A stretch of DNA of 64,000 bases from Streptomyces beijiangensis (GTDB lineage Bacteria > Actinomycetota > Actinomycetes > Streptomycetales > Streptomycetaceae). The stretch is from positions 1 to 64,000 of the forward strand of contig NZ_JAFLRJ010000094.1 in assembly GCF_017315755.1 (NCBI RefSeq), in the 5' to 3' direction. The position numbers were made by a program, and so were the translations under genes. Below are positions 31,738 to 39,429 of the stretch, in pieces. Position 1 is the stretch's first letter. Each line of letters starts with the position of its first letter. A model generated the notes under the pieces. That model did no database searches and was not told where the DNA came from. It saw only the letters and a program-made list of their open reading frames with translations.

Positions 31738-33531
31738 TCAGAGGGTCGCGTCGCCGCCCTTGACCAGGTGCCTGAGGCCGTCGGGCGTGGAGCGGGTGTG
31801 CCCCAGCCGGTCAAGGAGTTCGAAGAAGGGTACGGCTACCCGTCGGGACGTGCCGAGCGTCTGGCGGCCCGTGCTGAGGCTGAACGGCTGGGGCAGCGGT
31901 GCCAGCCTGGCCAGCGCGAGAGGCACCGCGTCGGGGTGCAGGTACACGCCCTGCTCGACGCGGAACAGCAGCCCGCGGTCGACGGCCGCGCGCAGGTGCG
32001 GGGTGGTGAGGCCGAGCTCCGCGAGCTCCGGCTGCCCAGGTGCGGCGAACGGATCGCCGCGCAGCCGCGCACAGAGGGCGTCGATCGCGTCCTGTGCCCG
32101 GTCGGACAGCTGGGGACGTACGTCCGCCTCGCGGATTCCGGATCCGTCCCGCACCAGGCCGAGCCCGTCCGCCGCCGCGTCGAGCAGCGCGGTGCCGGGG
32201 AAGCCGGTCAGACGCAGTGCGGTCTCCCTCGGCAGGGCCGGGGTGAGCGGATGGGCGGCGGCCTGCTCCCGTACGGCCGCCGCAAGCTGATCCCTGCCGT
32301 GGCGCCACCACGCCGCGTCGACGATCCATCCGGCGACCTCCTCGCTGCCCGCCGGCGCCGCCGAGCCGGGGGCCAGGTGGCCGGACGAGGTCAGCGCCTC
32401 CCGGCGTACAGCACCGCGCCTGGCGATCTCCGCGGCCGCGTCGGGGCGGTCGGGACGGCCGGCGAGATCGATGTGGCGCCGGGCGGCGGCGCCCCTGCGC
32501 GCGAGCGGCGGCGGATCGGTGTCCAGCACGACGAGCCCCGCGGCGATCATGCGCTGCCCCGGGTCGCGCAGCAGCGTCCGCTCCCCCACGTCGAGGGGCA
32601 GATCGCGCTCCGCCCTGATACGCGCGGTGCCGTCGCCGAGCCTGCGCACCCGTACGGGCACGGCCGCCGAACCCGCGTGCAGGATCAGCTCGTTCGACCG
32701 GCAGTCGGCGAGCCAGTCGACGCGTGCGTCGAACTCCCGCGCGCCCGCCCACAGTCCGGGCGCGACCAGGGCGTCTCCCCTGCGGACCTCGTCGCGGTCG
32801 AGCCCGCGCAGGTTCACGGCGACGCGGGCGACGGCCTCGGCCCGGTTCACGCTCTCGCCGAGGCTCTGCAGCTGCTTCACCCTGACCGGGCGGCGGCTTG
32901 ACCAGAGGAGCAGTTCGTCGCCCCGTACGAGACTGCCCGCGCCCAGCGTCCCCGTCACGACCGTGCCTGCGCCGCGCACCGTGAAGACGCGGTCGATCCA
33001 CAGCCGGGTGCGCGGGGTCGGGGCGGGTTTCGGCAACCGTGCCGCCAGTCTGCCGAGCGCCAGGCGGAGTTCGGGCAGGCCCGCGCCGGTGGGTGCGCTG
33101 GTGACGACGGCCTCCAGGCCGGACAGCGGGGTGCCCGCCAGCCGGTCCCTGGCCTCCTCGACCGCGAGGTCGCCGTCGCCGAGATCGGCGCGCGTGATGA
33201 CGAGGACACCGTCGCCGACGCCGAAGGCGCGCAGGGCGTCCACGTGTTCCTGCGTCTGTCTGCTCCAGCCCTCGTCGGCGGCGACCACCAGGAGTACGGC
33301 CGGTACGGGTCCGACACCCGCCAGCATGTTGGGGACGAACCGCTGGTGACCGGGCACGTCCACGAAGGCGACGGTCTCGCCGGTGGGCAGCGTGGTCCAC
33401 GCGTACCCGAGGTCGATGGTCATGCCGCGCCGCTTCTCCTCGGCCCAGCGGTCCGGCTCCATGCCGGTCAGTGCCCGTACGAGGGTCGACTTCCCGTGGT
33501 CGACGTGTCCCGCGGTGGCCACGACGTGCAC
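31738..33531 (-). CDS. selB: Selenocysteine-specific translation elongation factor SelB
   Basis: SelB delivers selenocysteyl-tRNA to UGA codons marked by a SECIS hairpin. The 597-residue protein has the GTPase P-loop GHVDHGKSTLVRALTG near residue 8, the G2/switch part EKRRGMTIDLGYAW, DVPGHQRFVPNMLAG near residue 59 and TRAD. It is followed by beta-barrel domains and a C-terminal winged-helix region, including QRMIAAGLVVLDTDPPPL, which reads the mRNA hairpin. It lies 7 bases after selA in a selD-selA-selB unit, and the tRNA-Sec gene is adjacent. Confidence 0.95.
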   Translation of the reverse strand: MHVVATAGHVDHGKSTLVRALTGMEPDRWAEEKRRGMTIDLGYAWTTLPTGETVAFVDVPGHQRFVPNMLAGVGPVPAVLLVVAADEGWSRQTQEHVDALRAFGVGDGVLVITRADLGDGDLAVEEARDRLAGTPLSGLEAVVTSAPTGAGLPELRLALGRLAARLPKPAPTPRTRLWIDRVFTVRGAGTVVTGTLGAGSLVRGDELLLWSSRRPVRVKQLQSLGESVNRAEAVARVAVNLRGLDRDEVRRGDALVAPGLWAGAREFDARVDWLADCRSNELILHAGSAAVPVRVRRLGDGTARIRAERDLPLDVGERTLLRDPGQRMIAAGLVVLDTDPPPLARRGAAARRHIDLAGRPDRPDAAAEIARRGAVRREALTSSGHLAPGSAAPAGSEEVAGWIVDAAWWRHGRDQLAAAVREQAAAHPLTPALPRETALRLTGFPGTALLDAAADGLGLVRDGSGIREADVRPQLSDRAQDAIDALCARLRGDPFAAPGQPELAELGLTTPHLRAAVDRGLLFRVEQGVYLHPDAVPLALARLAPLPQPFSLSTGRQTLGTSRRVAVPFFELLDRLGHTRSTPDGLRHLVKGGDATL

Positions 33532-33538
33532 GGCGTCG

Positions 33539-34897
33539 TCACCCGCCCGCGAGGGCGATGAGCCCCACGCTCAGGGCCGCGGCGACCGTCGCCGCGAGGA
33601 CGTCGCCGTCCCGCTCCTCGGGCACGCAGCGCAGATCGAGCAGCAGCGCGCCCTGGGCGGTGCGGCCCACGACGGCGGGCCGGCCCCGGCGCAGCGGCGC
33701 GGCGAGCGCCTCGCAGACGCGTACGGCGAAACCCGGCAGGGCGACCCCGGGGGCGCCGCCGCCGCCGACGGCGCCCTCGTGCGGTGTCACGGCGGCGTCG
33801 AGCCCCCGTGCGGTGAGCGCGGCGGCGAGTACCGCACTGCGTTCCCGCAGCCGCTCGGGGTCGATGTGCACGGCCCTGCGCACCGGCGGCTCGGGTCCGC
33901 GCAGGGTCGCCTCCAGGGCGGCGAGGGTGAGCTTGTCGACGCGCAGGGCGCGGGCGAGCGGGTGGCGGCGGAGCCGGTCGATCAGCTCCTGGGTGCCGAG
34001 GAGGAGCCCCGCCTGGGGTCCGCCGAGGAGTTTGTCGGCACTGGCGGTGACGAGGGCGGCACCCTGGCGGAGCCAGGTGGCGGCGTCGGGTTCCGCGGGC
34101 AGCAGCGGGTCGGGGCGCAGCAGACCCGAGCCGATGTCGGCCACCACGGGCACGCCGAGCGTGGCCAGTTCGGCGACGGGCACCTCGGAAGTGAAGCCCT
34201 CGACACGGAAGTTGGAGGGATGGATCTTGAGTATGAAGGCGGTGTCGGGGCCCACGGCGGCCCGGTAGTCGCCGAGGTGGGTCCTGTTGGTCGTCCCCAC
34301 CTCGCGGAGTCGCGCGCCGGTGCTGACCAGGAGGTCGGGCAGCCGGAAACCGTCGCCTATCTCGATGAGTTCACCCCGGCCGACCACGATCTCCTTGCCC
34401 TGCGCCAGCGCCGTGGCCACCAGGACGAGCGCGGCGGCGCCGTTGTTCACGAGATGGGCGTCCCCGGCGTCGGGCACGGCGGCGCGCAGGGCGTCGAGCA
34501 CTCCCCGGCCGCGCCGGTCGCGCCGGCCGGTGTCGGTGTCGTACTCGAAGTCGACATATCCGGCGGCGATGTCCACCGCCGCGCGCGCCTGCGCGGAGAG
34601 CGGGGCGCGGCCCAGGTTGGTGTGGATGACGACCCCGGTCGCGTTCAGCACGGGGCGCAGGGTGGTCGCGTGGTCGGGCAGCAGGCCGACGGCCACGTCA
34701 CCGATCCGCTCCGGCATCACCTCGGCGGCCCTGACCATGTCCTGGGCCCTGCGCACCGCCTGTTTGACGAGTACGGGACCGAGCCGCACGGCCGCCTCGG
34801 CGAGGCGCGGGTCGGCCAGGACGGTGTCGGTGCGCGGCACCCGCCGGTACGGGGTGACGGGTGCGGATGGCTGGGGTGCGGATGGTTCGGGTGCCAT
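33539..34897 (-). CDS. selA: L-seryl-tRNA(Sec) selenium transferase SelA
   Basis: SelA converts seryl-tRNA(Sec) to selenocysteyl-tRNA with selenophosphate, using pyridoxal phosphate. The 452-residue protein shows the family start VPRTDTVLADPRLAEAA, the segment ATGVVIHTNLGRAPLS near residue 83, and the PLP lysine in SADKLLGGPQAGLLLG near residue 285. The length is that of bacterial SelA. The start lies only three bases after the selD stop, so translation is probably coupled. Confidence 0.96.
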   Translation of the reverse strand: MAPEPSAPQPSAPVTPYRRVPRTDTVLADPRLAEAAVRLGPVLVKQAVRRAQDMVRAAEVMPERIGDVAVGLLPDHATTLRPVLNATGVVIHTNLGRAPLSAQARAAVDIAAGYVDFEYDTDTGRRDRRGRGVLDALRAAVPDAGDAHLVNNGAAALVLVATALAQGKEIVVGRGELIEIGDGFRLPDLLVSTGARLREVGTTNRTHLGDYRAAVGPDTAFILKIHPSNFRVEGFTSEVPVAELATLGVPVVADIGSGLLRPDPLLPAEPDAATWLRQGAALVTASADKLLGGPQAGLLLGTQELIDRLRRHPLARALRVDKLTLAALEATLRGPEPPVRRAVHIDPERLRERSAVLAAALTARGLDAAVTPHEGAVGGGGAPGVALPGFAVRVCEALAAPLRRGRPAVVGRTAQGALLLDLRCVPEERDGDVLAATVAAALSVGLIALAGG

Positions 34898-34900
34898 GGG

Positions 34901-35944
34901 TCAGCCCACGGTCACGAAGTGGTCGCCGAGCGGGGCGAGATGGCCGATGACGGGGGCGCCGGGGATCTCGCCCGCGACCAGCAGGCCGCCGGAAGTCTGG
35001 GCGTCCGCGAGCAGCAGCTGCTCGTTCTCGGACACCCCTGCACCGAATCGGGTGTGCGGCCCGGCCCAGGCGAGGTTGCGGCGGGTGCCGCCGCTGACGA
35101 AGCCGTCCCGTACGGCCTCGCGGGCACCCCCGAGATAGGGGACGGCCGCCGGGTCGATCACGGCGGTGACACCGCTCGCCCGCGCGAGTTTGCAGAGGTG
35201 GCCGAGGAGGCCGAATCCGGTGACGTCGGTGGCGCAGACGGCGCCCTGGTCGAGGGCGGCGCGCGACGCGGCGGCGTTGAGGGTGGTCATGGCCGCGATG
35301 GCCTCGGGGAAGCGCTCGCCGGTCGCCTTGTGGCGGGTGTTGAGCACGCCGAGACCGAGCGGCTTCGTCAGCGACAGCGGTACGCCGGGGCGGCCCGCGT
35401 CGTTGCGCAGCAGCCGCTCCGGGTCCGCGTGCCCGGTGACGGCGAGGCCGTACTTCGGTTCTGCGTCGTCGATGCTGTGGCCGCCCGCGAGGTGGCAGCC
35501 GGCCTCGGCGGCTATGCGGGCGCCGCCGCGCAGGACTTCGGCGGCCAGCTCCATCGGCAGGGTCTCGCGCGGCCAGGCGAGGAGGTTGACGGCCATGATG
35601 GGCGTCCCGCCCATCGCGTACACGTCGGAGAGCGCGTTGGCCGCGGCGATGCGGCCCCAGTCGTACGCGTCGTCGACGACCGGGCCGAAGAAGTCGGTGG
35701 TCATGACGAGGGTGGTGCCGCCGGCCGTGGTGACCACGGCCGCGTCGTCGCCGTTCTCGGTCCCCACCAGCAGGTCGCCCACGGGCAGCCGCCCGGGCGC
35801 CCGGGTGTCCGACGAGGCCATGACGGCCTCCAGTTCGCCCGGCGGGATCTTGCAGGCGCAGCCGCCGCCGCGTGCGTACTGGGTGAGTCGGACCGTTGCC
35901 GTGGAAGTGGCGTCCAAAGCGGTTCCCCTGCCCTCGTGCTTCAT
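34901..35944 (-). CDS. selD: Selenide, water dikinase SelD
   Basis: SelD makes selenophosphate from selenide and ATP, the selenium donor for SelA. The 347-residue protein has the N-terminal catalytic motif RLTQYARGGGCACKIPP, with a cysteine rather than selenocysteine at the active site, then the ATP-binding glycine- and aspartate-rich segments GDDAAVV and LSDVYAMGGTP. I use ATG 35944. A TTG at 35917 has AGGGGAA just upstream and would give a start closer to the conserved motif, so either is possible. It is the first gene of the selDAB unit and diverges from tRNA-Sec. Confidence 0.95.
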   Translation of the reverse strand: MKHEGRGTALDATSTATVRLTQYARGGGCACKIPPGELEAVMASSDTRAPGRLPVGDLLVGTENGDDAAVVTTAGGTTLVMTTDFFGPVVDDAYDWGRIAAANALSDVYAMGGTPIMAVNLLAWPRETLPMELAAEVLRGGARIAAEAGCHLAGGHSIDDAEPKYGLAVTGHADPERLLRNDAGRPGVPLSLTKPLGLGVLNTRHKATGERFPEAIAAMTTLNAAASRAALDQGAVCATDVTGFGLLGHLCKLARASGVTAVIDPAAVPYLGGAREAVRDGFVSGGTRRNLAWAGPHTRFGAGVSENEQLLLADAQTSGGLLVAGEIPGAPVIGHLAPLGDHFVTVG

Positions 35945-36010
35945 GTCCGCGCCGGAACCGTGCTGGTCAAGTGCCTGGCGGTGCGGAGAAGTTGGCTTAT
36001 CGTAATGGGC

Positions 36011-36103
36011 GGAGGCGTCAGGGTTCCTGGTGGGCCTCCCCGCCTTCAAAGCGGGTGGGGCGGAGTATCTCCGTCCGGCGGGTTCGATTCCCGTCCGCCT
36101 CCG
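36011..36103 (+). tRNA. selC: tRNA-Sec (anticodon TCA)
   Basis: The 93-base gene folds as a selenocysteine tRNA. Acceptor arms GGAGGCG (36011-36017) and CGCCTCC (36096-36102) pair. The anticodon stem CCCGC/GCGGG encloses the loop CTTCAAA with anticodon TCA at 36046-36048. A long variable arm (CGGAG-TAT-CTCCG) precedes the T arm containing GGTTCGATTCC. Discriminator G follows, and CCA is not encoded. Length, long variable arm and UCA anticodon together are specific to tRNA-Sec. It is next to selDAB on the opposite strand. Confidence 0.96.
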
Positions 36104-36110
36104 TCGAGAG

Positions 36111-36159
36111 CCGGCGTACGGTCCGCGACACCTCGGTGTCGCGGACCGTACGCCGGTTT
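36111..36159. terminator. Bidirectional terminator between tRNA-Sec and the mau-like operon
   Basis: A near-perfect inverted repeat has arms CCGGCGTACGGTCCGCGACA (36111-36130, continuing CC) and its complement ending at 36156, with a loop of only three or four bases, followed by TTT. It can end the tRNA-Sec transcript from the left and the minus-strand operon from the right. Confidence 0.85.
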
Positions 36160-36162
36160 CTG

Positions 36163-36447
36163 CTAGGCCAGGAGCGTGCCCAGGCCTCTCGCCGTGGGAA
36201 CGACCTTCACGGAGTCGCCCTCGCCGAAGACGCTGACGGGCTCACTGGTGTGGCGCAGTCCGCCCTTGGAGACCATCGCCACGGCCGGGTCGATCGACAG
36301 GCTGACGCCCGCCGTCGTGCGGTGGACGGCGAAGACCTCCTGCGGGCTGCCGTCGGACGCGACGCCGAGCGCCACGTATACGAGATGGGTGCCGTCCGCC
36401 TGGTCCTTGACGAACGCCACCCCCCTGTCGGTGGGAGTACGGGTCAT
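36163..36447 (-). CDS. Hypothetical protein, 94 residues, last gene of the mau-like operon
   Basis: The small soluble protein begins MTRTPTDRGVAFVKDQADG and has a mixed beta-rich composition (HLVYVALGVASDG, SVKVVPTARGLGTLLA), without cysteines, signal peptide or membrane segment. I do not recognise the family. Its start overlaps the stop of the preceding gene by four bases (ATGA), so it belongs to the same unit as the MauE/MauD/MauF-like genes, and a strong terminator follows its stop. Confidence 0.7.
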   Translation of the reverse strand: MTRTPTDRGVAFVKDQADGTHLVYVALGVASDGSPQEVFAVHRTTAGVSLSIDPAVAMVSKGGLRHTSEPVSVFGEGDSVKVVPTARGLGTLLA

Positions 36448-36926
36448 GGTGTGTGCCCCTTCCGGGCCGATGTGGGTGTGTCGGGTGTGCTGGTTGCGTC
36501 GGGTGTGCTGGTTGCGTCGGGTGCGTCGGCCGCCGGCTCGGGCTCCCGCTCATGGAGCGGGTCGACATCGGTGACCGTCGCTTCGAACAGCACGTTCTTC
36601 CAGTCGCCCCCGTAAGGGAAAAGGCCACTGGTGGTACGGATCCCCAGCTTGTGCGGCACGCGGGAGGCGAGGATGTGGCTCTGCACCTCACCCATCGCGT
36701 ACATGCTCTCCAGCGTCCGCCAGAGCGTGATGCTGAGGATCGTGCGGTGTTTCCACAGCACGACCGGTGCGGCGCCGACGAAACCTCCGGCGACGCGCCG
36801 GACCTCTCTCTTGATGCGCATGTGCATGAGCAGCACGACGACCATGTTCAGCACCGTGCGGCACTCGAACCGGGTGAGGGCGATGTGCCCTCGCGGATCC
36901 CGGGCCTTGGTGTATTCACTGTTCAT
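36444..36926 (-). CDS. Uncharacterised protein, ABM/DUF3291-like, in the mau-like operon
   Basis: A 160-residue cytoplasmic protein with the segment IALTRFECRTVLNMVVVLLM, a basic region (HMRIKREVRRVAGG), and WKHRTILSITLWRTLESMYAMG. The last resembles the end of ferredoxin-like dimeric alpha-beta-barrel proteins (DUF3291 or antibiotic-biosynthesis-monooxygenase type). A disordered Pro/Asp/Thr tail follows, encoded by a 15-base tandem repeat near 36480-36525. The assignment is weak. It overlaps its neighbours on both sides by four bases. Confidence 0.55.
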   Translation of the reverse strand: MNSEYTKARDPRGHIALTRFECRTVLNMVVVLLMHMRIKREVRRVAGGFVGAAPVVLWKHRTILSITLWRTLESMYAMGEVQSHILASRVPHKLGIRTTSGLFPYGGDWKNVLFEATVTDVDPLHEREPEPAADAPDATSTPDATSTPDTPTSARKGHTP

Positions 36927-37501
36927 CGCCAGGCCGTCCAGACGGTGTAGGCACCCACGAGCACAAGGCCGAGACCGGCCGTGCGCCGCATCCACGGGAA
37001 CCACGGCTGTACGCGGTCCCCGAACCGGGTGAGCGAAACGGAGAACCAGGTGACACTGCGCACCGAGACGGCAGCCACCCCCGCAAGCGCCATGCCGACC
37101 AGCAGCAGGGACGACGACGCGGGATGCAGCAGCAGCGCTGCCACGAGCACACCCCAGGTCAGCGAGGTGGACTTCTGGGTGGTGAACAGCAGCCCCAGAT
37201 CGAAGCCCCAGGTCAGACCGAGCATGCCCGGAGGCATGGTCCGCACGTGCTCCTGAGGCACCTGGCGCCAGATGTGCGGCGTGCGGTTCGCCATGTCGGC
37301 GAAGCCGAACACCACGACGGCGATCCCCGTCAGGGACTCCCGCCACGGGGCGCCGAGGATCAGGCCGAGGCCTTCCCCCAGCACGTACACGGCCAGCGAC
37401 ATGAGACCGGCGGCGATGGCCTCTCCGGCCAGCAGGCCGACGAGGAACCTCGTACCGCGGGATCTGCTCCGCTTCAGCATCGGGCCGGCGACCCCGGCCA
37501 T
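36923..37501 (-). CDS. MauF/CcdA-like membrane protein
   Basis: A 192-residue integral membrane protein with about six helices. The repeated character of GVLVAALLLHPASSSLLLVGM and LAGEAIAAGLMSLAVYVLGE, and the segment LGLTWGFDLGLLFTTQKSTS, recall MauF and the DsbD/CcdA electron carriers, though without their paired cysteines. In methylamine dehydrogenase clusters MauF is required for maturation, with an unknown mechanism. Here it sits in the same operon as MauE- and MauD-like genes, which supports a related role. GAGGTGA lies seven bases before the ATG. Confidence 0.55.
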   Translation of the reverse strand: MAGVAGPMLKRSRSRGTRFLVGLLAGEAIAAGLMSLAVYVLGEGLGLILGAPWRESLTGIAVVVFGFADMANRTPHIWRQVPQEHVRTMPPGMLGLTWGFDLGLLFTTQKSTSLTWGVLVAALLLHPASSSLLLVGMALAGVAAVSVRSVTWFSVSLTRFGDRVQPWFPWMRRTAGLGLVLVGAYTVWTAWR

Positions 37502-37510
37502 GGACTCACC

Positions 37511-37570
37511 TCAAGGACTGAAGACTTGCAGGACCGCCGCAACACCGGCGATCACGAGCCACGTCACCAT
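37511..37570 (-). CDS. Putative 19-residue membrane micropeptide
   Basis: Between the cysteine-rich gene and the MauF-like gene a tiny frame reads MVTWLVIAGVAAVLQVFSP and stop. AAGGAG lies ten bases upstream of the ATG. The whole peptide is one hydrophobic helix, and its stop is only nine bases from the next start. Too short for the usual gene finders, it is supported by the ribosome-binding site, operon position and strongly hydrophobic composition, but not by homology. Confidence 0.45.
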   Translation of the reverse strand: MVTWLVIAGVAAVLQVFSP

Positions 37571-37629
37571 CCGGTGTCGACTCCTTCTGTTCCGGGCCGG
37601 GGACGTGGACCGCCCTCAGGCCGTCCGGG

Positions 37630-37962
37630 TCAGTTGTACTGGCACTCGAACGCGGACTTGGCGTTGCCGGGCGTCTCGCAGCAACTGCAGTGCAGATACG
37701 CGCTCATCGCACAGCCCCACAGGTAGGACAGGTGCGCACGGCAGTACGTCATGGTCGTGTAGCCCGCGCTGCCGGGCTTGTTGGCGAGGTTGCAACAGTT
37801 GTCGCTGTCCGCCGCCGCGGGAGCCGCGGAGGCGAATATTCCGGCGGCGGCCATCAGGCCGCTCGCCCCTACGCCGCCGAGGACTCTGCGGCGGCCGAGC
37901 CGGATTTGCGGACCGTCCGAGCCGTCCGACTTGGCCGATTTCGAGAGAAGCGGAAAACGCAT
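37630..37962 (-). CDS. Tat-exported, cysteine-rich mini-protein (MauA-like motif)
   Basis: A 110-residue precursor with a clear twin-arginine signal (RLGRRRVLGGVGASGLMAAA, residues 21-40) and an Ala-rich cleavage region near APAAADS. The mature part is only about 58 residues but holds eight cysteines. The block YLWGCAMSAYLHCSCCE resembles the YWRHC...CSCC region of methylamine dehydrogenase light chain (MauA). The rest of MauA, including the two tryptophans that make its cofactor, is absent. It is encoded directly after MauE- and MauD-like genes, whose family makes MauA disulfides. The start has AGAAGGAG upstream. Function unknown. Confidence 0.8.
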   Translation of the reverse strand: MRFPLLSKSAKSDGSDGPQIRLGRRRVLGGVGASGLMAAAGIFASAAPAAADSDNCCNLANKPGSAGYTTMTYCRAHLSYLWGCAMSAYLHCSCCETPGNAKSAFECQYN

Positions 37963-38066
37963 GCCGGTACTCCTTCTGTTCGTCGTTCGGATCCGTGACG
38001 GATGCCGCGGACCACAGCAGGGAGCGCCTTCGCGCGTCGGAGCGCGTCCGAGCGCGTCCGAGCGCG

Positions 38067-38612
38067 TCAGACGACAGCTCGGGCGCCGCCGGTCAGGCCG
38101 ACCTCACGCAGCAGTTCCTCGACGGAGGTGAAGAGGTGGCCGCCGGTCAGGACGCCGTCGTCGAAGACGAGCGCGGTGGGGCTCTGGGTGACGGAGAAGC
38201 TGCCGGCGACCCAGGCGCCGCGCACATCGACGTGGTGCGGAAGGTCCGTGAGGCCGTGCCGCAGGACGAACTCGTCCCCGTCGGCCTGTTCGGCGCAGGA
38301 GATCGCGATACCGACGGAGCCCTTCACACCGGCGAGGGCGCCCTCGGAGAGCTGCCCGGCGACCTTGGCGCAGCTCGCGCAGATGGTGCTGAGGACCAGT
38401 ACGACGCTGCGGGAGCCGGTGCCGAGCACCGCGAGGGACTCGGGCCACTCGTCGACCACCGCGCCGAGGCGGTACTCCTCCAGCGGGGAGACCCCGGCCG
38501 GGGCAGCGGCGGGCGCGGCGGCCGTCCGGGTCGCGAGTTCGCCCATCATCGCGAACAGGACGACGACGGCTGCCGTCAGGAGGAGCAGTGCGCATGCCAG
38601 AACGATCGTCAT
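38067..38612 (-). CDS. MauD-like thioredoxin-fold membrane-anchored protein
   Basis: The 181-residue protein has an N-terminal membrane helix (MTIVLACALLLLTAAVVVLF) and an extracytoplasmic thioredoxin-like domain. Its CxxC pair is in LVLSTICASCAKVAGQL near residue 96, and the cis-Pro region is VTQSPTALVF. MauD proteins form or isomerise disulfides in methylamine dehydrogenase light chain. The ATG at 38612 shares one base with the mauE-like stop (TGATG); a frame start at 38627 is less likely. Just after the stop, three copies of GAGCGCGTCC lie in tandem. Confidence 0.75.
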   Translation of the reverse strand: MTIVLACALLLLTAAVVVLFAMMGELATRTAAAPAAAPAGVSPLEEYRLGAVVDEWPESLAVLGTGSRSVVLVLSTICASCAKVAGQLSEGALAGVKGSVGIAISCAEQADGDEFVLRHGLTDLPHHVDVRGAWVAGSFSVTQSPTALVFDDGVLTGGHLFTSVEELLREVGLTGGARAVV

Positions 38613-39154
38613 CAGGCCGAGCCCCATCGCCGAAGGAACGTGCGGTATGCCGTCTGCGCGGCGGTCCGGTGCGTGGCCAGGAGCCAGCTGCTGGAGACGG
38701 CGGAGGTGAGTACGGCCGTCGTGGCCGTGGAGCCGGCGCCGGCGGCGTCAGGACCGAGCAGGCCGGCGACCGCGACGGCGACGAACAGCAGGCCGCTGAC
38801 GATGTTGGCCGTGCCGAGCGGCTTGCTCTCGGCGATGCCGAAGCAGCCGCACGGGCGGTCGCTGCCCCGGAGTTTGCCTGCCGTGCCCATGCCGGCGAAC
38901 AGCACTCCGAGGACTCCGGTGATGACGTAACCGACGACCCGGGTGCCAGGAACGACCAGCAGCGCCACGGTCGCCAGCTCCAGGACTGCGACCAGCCTGA
39001 CGGCGGCGTCCGAGGGGCGCGGCCGGCCGCCCAGGAGTTCCTGCACCGCGGAGGCGGCGACACCGGGACTGGCGGCTTTCGCCGCGGCCGCCCGGAGGAA
39101 TACGGCAGCCACCCCGGCATTCACGATGATCATGGTCACGTCAACCGTCGACAC
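38612..39154 (-). CDS. MauE/DoxX-like redox-associated membrane protein
   Basis: About 180 residues with four or more helices. The sequence VNAGVAAVFLRAAAAKAASP near the start and the loop SDRPCGCFGIAESKPLG, with a CxC pair near residue 110, match the MauE/DoxX group that partners MauD in periplasmic redox chemistry. I chose GTG 39154 because AGGGGG lies just upstream; GTG 39157 is equivalent and an upstream start at 39262 would add about 36 unconserved residues. It is the first gene of the operon and is coupled to the mauD-like gene by TGATG. Confidence 0.75.
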   Translation of the reverse strand: MSTVDVTMIIVNAGVAAVFLRAAAAKAASPGVAASAVQELLGGRPRPSDAAVRLVAVLELATVALLVVPGTRVVGYVITGVLGVLFAGMGTAGKLRGSDRPCGCFGIAESKPLGTANIVSGLLFVAVAVAGLLGPDAAGAGSTATTAVLTSAVSSSWLLATHRTAAQTAYRTFLRRWGSA

Positions 39155-39331
39155 CACATCCCCCTGTTCACACCGCACGGTCAGGGCGGTGCGGAATTCC
39201 GCGAAAAGGAACTCCCCGAGCTCACTGCCGAGCATCATGCCCACGGACTTCAGGAGCGTCAAGAAGGCCCAACAGCCCCATGCGTTACGGAATTTGAGGG
39301 TCCGGTAGCGCGGCCTTCGGCCGCGTTGTCG

Positions 39332-39391
39332 TCAATCGCCGGACGGGCTTGAAATGCCCACCTGGGCAAATCAAGCCCGTCCGGCGATTGA
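39332..39391. repeat. Palindromic interspersed repeat and bidirectional terminator
   Basis: The arms at 39332-39352 (TCAATCGCCGGACGGGCTTG, then A) and 39371-39391 are perfect inverted copies over 21 bases with an 18-base loop that itself pairs (TGCCCACCTGGGCA). The same arm sequence recurs, with one change, inside fruA at 29321. The element follows the stop of the next MFS gene and precedes the mau-like operon, so it may end transcription and also be a dispersed genome repeat. Confidence 0.8.
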
Positions 39392-39429
39392 GGACCGGGG
39401 GTCCGGGGGTGGATCCCCCAGGGCGGGGG

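Noticed and set aside
37600-37632. Selenocysteine read-through at the TGA ending the cysteine-rich mini-protein, given the adjacent tRNA-Sec.
   Set aside because: The sequence after the TGA is short, Pro/Gly/Arg-rich and soon stopped, and I see no convincing SECIS-like hairpin directly downstream.
37630-37962. Full methylamine dehydrogenase light chain.
   Set aside because: The mature part is less than half of MauA length, and the regions carrying the two tryptophans that form the tryptophan tryptophylquinone cofactor are absent. No large-subunit gene is in the window.
39332-39391. IS element or MITE boundary.
   Set aside because: There is no transposase, no flanking target duplication that I can see, and the element is only 60 bases, so it is better described as a palindromic repeat and terminator.
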